Below are positions 60,751 through 64,000 of a DNA stretch of 64,000 bases, piece by piece. Position numbers and translations under genes: made by a program. How positions within the stretch are numbered: the first letter of the stretch is position 1; the number at the start of each line of letters is the position of its first letter. Origin of the DNA: a virus; the IMG/VR virus record IMGVR_UViG_3300042302_000394, positions 143,814 to 207,813 of that record. One strand, given 5' to 3'. The notes below the pieces were generated by a model. It was not told the DNA's origin, searched no databases, and saw only the letters and a program-made list of their open reading frames with translations.

Positions 60751-60926
60751 GCAAGATCGCTGAACTGGCATACGACATTGAGCAACTGTACATCGATGGC
60801 ATGAGTGCCAGAATGATTGCACTGACATTGGATTGCCCCGTGGAGATGGTCTACGGTTGGATTGAAGGCAACAGTGTTGCTGATACGCCACAAGAGGAGG
60901 AAGTCTATTCGCCATATTTTGGTTGA
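60747..60926 (+). CDS. Helix-turn-helix-like small protein, 59 aa
   Basis: IEQLYIDGMSARMIALTLDC, then PVEMVYGWIEG, reads as a short helix-turn-helix of the kind that binds DNA. It could be a regulator of the early promoters (inference). The TGA stop lies in the next -35 box. Confidence 0.72.
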   Translation: MSKIAELAYDIEQLYIDGMSARMIALTLDCPVEMVYGWIEGNSVADTPQEEEVYSPYFG

Positions 60927-60951
60927 CAGTTCCTCCAAAAGAGGTTATAAT
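60923..60951 (+). promoter_or_regulatory. Early promoter with CCTC/GAGG inverted repeat
   Basis: TTGACA, 17 nt (GTTCCTCCAAAAGAGGT), TATAAT. Here the spacer holds CCTC-N5-GAGG instead of GGTAAAACC. The 5' leader also has a hairpin ACAGC/GCTGT (~60962-60976). Confidence 0.85.
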
Positions 60952-61008
60952 TAATACATGGACAGCGCGGTGCTGTTCGTACACACAGACAAACACAAAG
61001 GAAATTTT

Positions 61009-61428
61009 ATGTCTAAATCTTTTACCCATGCTGGCGTTTCTAAACAAGATGGCCAATTCAAAGTTCGTTTTGCCAATGACGCACTGCGTACCAAGGTGCT
61101 GATCAAGAACGGTCATACCGATATTGATATCATCGAGCTGAAACACGCTATGACCAAAGAGGACGCTGTTGCTTATCTCATGGAGATCGACTTTGCCACT
61201 ACCAACGGCAAGACCAATGCTGATGTGTTGGCTGCACTGGCTGCTGAGATCGACAAGCGTAGCGAAGTGCCTGCTAAAGAGGCTAAGGTTGCCAAAGCTG
61301 CAAAGGCCAAGCCTACTATGAAGGCTATCGAAGCCAAGGTGGCTGCTAAGAAGGCAGAAGCCAAACCCACTCCTACTAAAGCCCAAGTGATTGCCCAGCT
61401 GGCTGACATGGAAGACGCCCCTTACTAA
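61009..61428 (+). CDS. Early protein with Ala/Lys-rich histone-H1-like tail, 139 aa
   Basis: The first ~90 residues are an alpha/beta domain (FKVRFANDALRTKVLIKNGH). The tail (~85-139) is Ala/Lys/Pro-rich (KVAKAAKAKPTMKAIEAKVA), like histone-H1-type bacterial DNA-binding tails, so it may bind DNA or RNA. AAAGGAAA precedes the ATG. Confidence 0.74.
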   Translation: MSKSFTHAGVSKQDGQFKVRFANDALRTKVLIKNGHTDIDIIELKHAMTKEDAVAYLMEIDFATTNGKTNADVLAALAAEIDKRSEVPAKEAKVAKAAKAKPTMKAIEAKVAAKKAEAKPTPTKAQVIAQLADMEDAPY

Positions 61429-61512
61429 GAATAACCCCTGCAGTGTGCGTAGAGGCAATGTCAATAAGTCCTCTTCGATAACATGTATAACGGGGTATTC
61501 AGAGAGAACACT

Positions 61513-61731
61513 ATGAGTAGATTAGATTATATTGGTCGTCCTTGGACGGCATTCGATCCGGAGAACAAGCAACACCGCAAATGGTTTGCAGAGTTCCAAA
61601 GGTCCGGTACTTGGGGTCGTTGCCCTGTTCGATTCATTGTTTCGGATCAGCACGGGGATTTGATTACCCTTATCCAGCGTAAACTGATCGGACATTATGT
61701 CGATCGTGAATTTGGCAAAATTAGTGCTTGA
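61513..61731 (+). CDS. Small early protein, 72 aa
   Basis: The product is MSRLDYIGRPWTAFDPENKQ to VDREFGKISA. I chose 61513 over 61483 because homologous-looking sequence begins there and AGAGAGAA lies upstream. Function unknown. The TGA stop overlaps the next -35. Confidence 0.68.
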   Translation: MSRLDYIGRPWTAFDPENKQHRKWFAEFQRSGTWGRCPVRFIVSDQHGDLITLIQRKLIGHYVDREFGKISA

Positions 61732-61756
61732 TTTACCAGTCAGTCTTCTCTATAAT
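61728..61756 (+). promoter_or_regulatory. Early promoter (TTGATT type)
   Basis: TTGATT, 17 nt, TATAAT; the -35 contains the stop codon of the previous gene. Confidence 0.75.
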
Positions 61757-61796
61757 AGATAATAACTGCACAGCAGTATCTAACAAGGAAGACAAA

Positions 61797-62066
61797 ATGA
61801 AAACGATTAATCCAGAAACCAAAGCCGGGAAACTATTCACAGCATTGAAAGCAGGCGAGGCATTGACTCCTGCACAGGCTGCAAAGCGTTTCGGTATCAA
61901 GAATGTCACAGCTGAAGTCAGCCGTATTCGTCAAAGCGGTTTCGCAGTGTATGCAAACAACCGCAAAGCCGGTAACGGTGTTGAAGTGACCGAGTATGTT
62001 ATGGGTCAACCAAGCCGCAAGATCATTGCCGCAGGTTACAAGGCTATGGCTCTCGGCCTTGCGTAA
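61797..62066 (+). CDS. Winged-helix-like DNA-binding protein, 89 aa
   Basis: KAGKLFTALKAGEALTPAQA, AKRFGIKNVTAEVSRIRQSG and GFAVYANNRK form the pattern of a winged helix-turn-helix domain. Members occur in many T4-like phages. It is a plausible regulator of the early region. AAGGAAG precedes the ATG. Confidence 0.8.
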   Translation: MKTINPETKAGKLFTALKAGEALTPAQAAKRFGIKNVTAEVSRIRQSGFAVYANNRKAGNGVEVTEYVMGQPSRKIIAAGYKAMALGLA

Positions 62067-62087
62067 GTAGAGAGTTCGCTCCGAAGT

Positions 62088-62155
62088 CCTGGGGGTAGTG
62101 TCCCAGGCAAACCCCCGAGCCCTGCCACGCTGTGAAGCTGTTGCGGGGCTCACCT
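62088..62155 (+). terminator. Two hairpins, probable terminator
   Basis: CCTGGG/CCCAGG (62088-62093/62102-62107) and a 9-bp GC-rich stem GAGCCCTGC/GCGGGGCTC (62117-62125/62143-62151), followed by ACCTTTT. Confidence 0.72.
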
Positions 62156-62185
62156 TTTGTGGCAAAAATACAACACCAAAAGAGG

Positions 62186-62214
62186 TTGACAGAGTGGTAA
62201 AACCTTGCTATAAT
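62186..62214 (+). promoter_or_regulatory. Early promoter with GGTAAAACC spacer motif
   Basis: TTGACA, 17 nt (GAGTGGTAAAACCTTGC), TATAAT. The ATG follows after 6 nt. Confidence 0.88.
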
Positions 62215-62220
62215 ACATAC

Positions 62221-62493
62221 ATGAACTTAAACAATGTCGACGAAGAATGGTTCCGCAGAGATCGAAGCTTTCGTATCATAGGCAATGATCAAGTAGGCTA
62301 TCATGTCCGAGCCTGTGGAAACCATCGTGTTCTCAGCGATAGAGAAGAGCCCTTAAAGACCCTACAAGACGCAAGGAATTGGTTGACAGAATACTATCCC
62401 GGTGTTATAATACATACATCGCAACAAGGAGCAGTCAATGAGCTACATTGTTTTCAAACACAACAAGGAATACGGTCCACGCAAAGGACTTGA
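62221..62493 (+). CDS. Hypothetical early protein, 90 aa, leaderless
   Basis: The product is MNLNNVDEEWFRRDRSFRII to RSTQRT. No ribosome-binding site fits between the -10 box and the ATG. The next gene's promoter and start lie inside its 3' third, which encodes LTEYYPGVIIHTSQQG, so the real protein may end earlier in evolution or the overlap is tolerated. Function unknown. Confidence 0.6.
   Translation: MNLNNVDEEWFRRDRSFRIIGNDQVGYHVRACGNHRVLSDREEPLKTLQDARNWLTEYYPGVIIHTSQQGAVNELHCFQTQQGIRSTQRT
62383..62411 (+). promoter_or_regulatory. Early promoter inside the 62221 gene
   Basis: TTGACA, 17-nt spacer, TATAAT, then the shared leader ACATACATCGCAACAAGGAG. Confidence 0.86.
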
Positions 62494-62641
62494 AGGACCC
62501 TTCCACTATCCCAATGGCCGTGTTGCCTACTACGATCCTAAGGAAGGCCGCTACTGGGATCCACGGACTGACTTCTACCTCGAGACTGAGGAAGCCGCTG
62601 AACTCCAGAACTCGATCTTCGGAGTGCTGAAACGTGCTTAA
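62438..62641 (+). CDS. Small early protein, 67 aa
   Basis: The product is MSYIVFKHNKEYGPRKGLEG to FGVLKRA, rich in Tyr and Pro (GRVAYYDPKEGRYWDPRTDF). Function unknown. It overlaps the next gene by 8 nt. Confidence 0.72.
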   Translation: MSYIVFKHNKEYGPRKGLEGPFHYPNGRVAYYDPKEGRYWDPRTDFYLETEEAAELQNSIFGVLKRA

Positions 62642-62819
62642 GATACATCCAGACCTTAACCCACTAGAGGTCATCCTAGTCGAAGAGGACATGGCCCGCA
62701 AGGGAATCACACACTACACAATGACTCCGGGCAATGACTGCATCTGGGTCTACTACGGTTCTATGAACCTTTACTACATCTTCAACGAGGGTAAGATACA
62801 TGACATCCAAATCGATTAA
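62634..62819 (+). CDS. Small early protein, 61 aa
   Basis: The product (MLKIHPDLNPLEVILVEEDM to IHDIQID) has an alpha/beta pattern. It overlaps both neighbours (8 and 20 nt). Function unknown. Confidence 0.7.
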   Translation: MLKIHPDLNPLEVILVEEDMARKGITHYTMTPGNDCIWVYYGSMNLYYIFNEGKIHDIQID

Positions 62820-63009
62820 AGTCTATCAGGAAACCACACAGTGGACAGACAGCAACGCCGGTAACCATGTCTACATCTTCAACGAGCGGGTTACAGGTCG
62901 AAGTGCCACAGCTATTGCCTACATACCTGCGGGCACAGATCAGGTAAAGAAGTTCCGTACACCGCTCAAGCTGGATCTCAAAGGGCGAACATTTAAAGAG
63001 TTGACTTGA
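62800..63009 (+). CDS. Small early protein, 69 aa
   Basis: The product is MTSKSIKVYQETTQWTDSNA to GRTFKELT, beta-rich (HVYIFNERVTGRSATAIAYI). The stop lies in the spacer of the next promoter. Function unknown. Confidence 0.7.
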   Translation: MTSKSIKVYQETTQWTDSNAGNHVYIFNERVTGRSATAIAYIPAGTDQVKKFRTPLKLDLKGRTFKELT

Positions 63010-63029
63010 TAAATAATTGACTGTATAAT
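63001..63029 (+). promoter_or_regulatory. Early promoter, leaderless type
   Basis: TTGACT, 17 nt, TATAAT; the ATG at 63036 follows after 6 nt. Confidence 0.8.
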
Positions 63030-63035
63030 AGAACT

Positions 63036-63323
63036 ATGAAACGAATCCTTACTTCAATCGCACTGATCGCATCCTTGGGCACTGCACAGGCAGCTGGTCC
63101 AGAGGATGTCTTGCTGGGTATCATCCTAGGCGGATTCATAGGCAATTCAATGGCTAAACAACAGCCCGTTCAGCCTCCTGTAATCGTTCAACAACCTCCT
63201 GTGATCTACCAACCACAACCGCAGATCATCTACCAACCCTTGCCCCCACAGCCGGTATGCTACCATACTCCGGTCTATAACGGCTATGGTCAGTTCTTTG
63301 GCTGGCGCACTCACTGTAGATAA
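63036..63323 (+). CDS. Secreted Pro/Gln-rich protein, 95 aa
   Basis: A signal peptide (MKRILTSIALIASLGTAQA, cleavage after AQA) is followed by a glycine-zipper-like segment (LLGIILGGFIGNSMAK) and Pro/Gln-rich repeats (PPVIVQQPPVIYQPQPQIIY). It ends YHTPVYNGYGQFFGWRTHCR. It is probably exported to the periplasm or envelope. No ribosome-binding site: predicted leaderless. Confidence 0.76.
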   Translation: MKRILTSIALIASLGTAQAAGPEDVLLGIILGGFIGNSMAKQQPVQPPVIVQQPPVIYQPQPQIIYQPLPPQPVCYHTPVYNGYGQFFGWRTHCR

Positions 63324-63329
63324 AGATTC

Positions 63330-63404
63330 CTGGCCATAGTTCAATGGACAGAACATCTGCCTTCTAAGCAGTCAATCCAGGTTCGATTCCTGGTGGCCGG
63401 ACCA
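63330..63404 (+). tRNA. tRNA-Arg (anticodon TCT), CCA encoded
   Basis: The acceptor stem is CTGGCCA/TGGCCGG (one T-G pair). The D arm, the anticodon loop CTTCTAA and the T arm CCAGG-TTCGATT-CCTGG fold normally. The discriminator A and CCA are encoded. It reads AGA codons, which are often rare in proteobacterial hosts. Confidence 0.95.
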
Positions 63405-63407
63405 AAT

Positions 63408-63446
63408 AACCCTGCACTTGACAGGGTTTCTTTTTGATGTTATAAT
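63408..63446 (+). promoter_or_regulatory. Nested tRNA terminator and early promoter
   Basis: AACCCTG/CAGGGTT (63408-63414/63422-63428) followed by TTCTTTTT is an intrinsic terminator behind the tRNA. TTGACA (63418-63423) lies in its loop and 3' arm, 17 nt before TATAAT (63441-63446). Confidence 0.87.
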
Positions 63447-63472
63447 ACATACATCGCAACAAGGAGCACACA

Positions 63473-63790
63473 ATGGCTAAACTGTTAATCACTACACAAT
63501 ACTACGAGAACTACGGTGCCCATGATTGGGACGGCAAGAACGAGTGCCCACAGTACTGGAAAGCCAAGGGCGGTTCGGACTACGTGGTCAAGAAGTTCAA
63601 AGGTGGCTCTGCCGATGCTACCATGGCGGTCATGTGCCTGCGAGCACAGATTGAGTCAGACAACGATCACTTCCGTGAAACAGTGATCGACTTCCGCATT
63701 GTCAAGGACGACTACCTCACAGAGTTTGAGCAGAGCCAGTTGGACTACGAAGGTTCCATCCGTTACCCAGCAAAAGAGTTGGTTTGGTAA
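63473..63790 (+). CDS. Conserved phage early protein, 105 aa
   Basis: The product begins MAKLLITTQYYENYGAHDWD and ends IRYPAKELVW. It belongs to a small family I know from T4-like phages; function unknown. AAGGAGC precedes the ATG. Confidence 0.8.
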   Translation: MAKLLITTQYYENYGAHDWDGKNECPQYWKAKGGSDYVVKKFKGGSADATMAVMCLRAQIESDNDHFRETVIDFRIVKDDYLTEFEQSQLDYEGSIRYPAKELVW

Positions 63791-63802
63791 AGACCTTAGT
63801 GG

Positions 63803-63831
63803 TTGACAGGGCTTTGAATTCCTGTTACAAT
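63803..63831 (+). promoter_or_regulatory. Early promoter
   Basis: TTGACA, 17 nt, TACAAT. Confidence 0.82.
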
Positions 63832-63857
63832 ACACACATAGACACTAAGGAGCAAAG

Positions 63858-64000
63858 ATGATTAGAGAACACATCGAGATGGACACACGACACGGTGGTC
63901 CTTATGATCGCGGCATGGCAGACAGCTATTACCGCAGGGACTACAATCCCCACTACTACCTAGGTGACACCAAAGCCTCAGGGCGTGTCACTCTCAAGGA
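63858..64000 (+). CDS. Early protein, C-terminus cut by window edge
   Basis: The frame MIREHIEMDTRHGGPYDRGM, then ADSYYRRDYNPHYYLGDTKA stays open to the edge. AAGGAGC precedes the ATG. The Tyr/Arg-rich start resembles short proteins of T4-like phages; function unknown. Confidence 0.72.
   Translation, partial: MIREHIEMDTRHGGPYDRGMADSYYRRDYNPHYYLGDTKASGRVTLK

Overview
The window is a 64-kb piece of a tailed phage genome, most likely a T4-like myovirus. The evidence is long tail-fibre and adhesin genes (collagen-like, LamG, Ig-like and glycine-rich), a virion/tail block read leftward, a peptidoglycan hydrolase with a membrane protein beside it, an ATP-dependent DNA ligase, many tiny early genes, a tRNA, and late-promoter motifs of the T4 type (TATAAATA-like). 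No integrase, transposase, CRISPR array or rRNA was seen. The host is probably a Gram-negative proteobacterium. ErpA-type, IF-1-type, DUF3563-like and phasin-like genes make a betaproteobacterium plausible, but this is inference.

Layout. 1-4.1 kb (minus): small virion or internal proteins. 4.1-5.1 kb (plus): a cassette of four small genes. 5.2-9.0 kb (minus): a metallopeptidase and a 1122-aa fused glycosyltransferase/methyltransferase. 9.1-9.6 kb: a broken duplication (LamG tail remnant plus second copy of the 4.9-kb gene and its terminator). 9.6-35.2 kb (minus): the tail-fibre/adhesin block, with a thermonuclease inside it. 35.2-38.5 kb: HNH protein, IF-1, DNA ligase, ErpA, and a Cys-rich protein. 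38.5-39.7 kb: putative internal protein and lysis genes. 39.8-48.7 kb: an AT-rich island with two SAM-methyltransferase-like genes and four radical-SAM genes, one fused to a glycosyltransferase-like domain. 48.7-51.9 kb: more virion proteins. 52.0-53.5 kb (plus): two GT9-like glycosyltransferases. 53.5-54.3 kb: non-coding region with a 57-bp-period repeat, a promoter and a candidate structured RNA. 54.3-64 kb: an early region of about 30 small genes, almost all plus strand, with a second candidate structured RNA and tRNA-Arg(TCT).

Two expression systems are visible. Early genes have near-perfect sigma70 promoters (TTGACA-17 nt-TATAAT), often with GGTAAAACC inside the spacer and a stop codon or terminator arm built into the -35 box. 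Late genes carry TAAATA motifs, and in at least eight of them the motif ends 4-6 nt before the start codon, so their mRNAs are predicted to be leaderless.

The parts most likely to be new are the radical-SAM/glycosyltransferase/methyltransferase island, the two structured RNAs (53.96-54.14 kb and 57.15-57.33 kb), the leaderless late-gene arrangement, the spacer operator, and a family of short N-terminal peptides that look like T4 capsid-targeting sequences.
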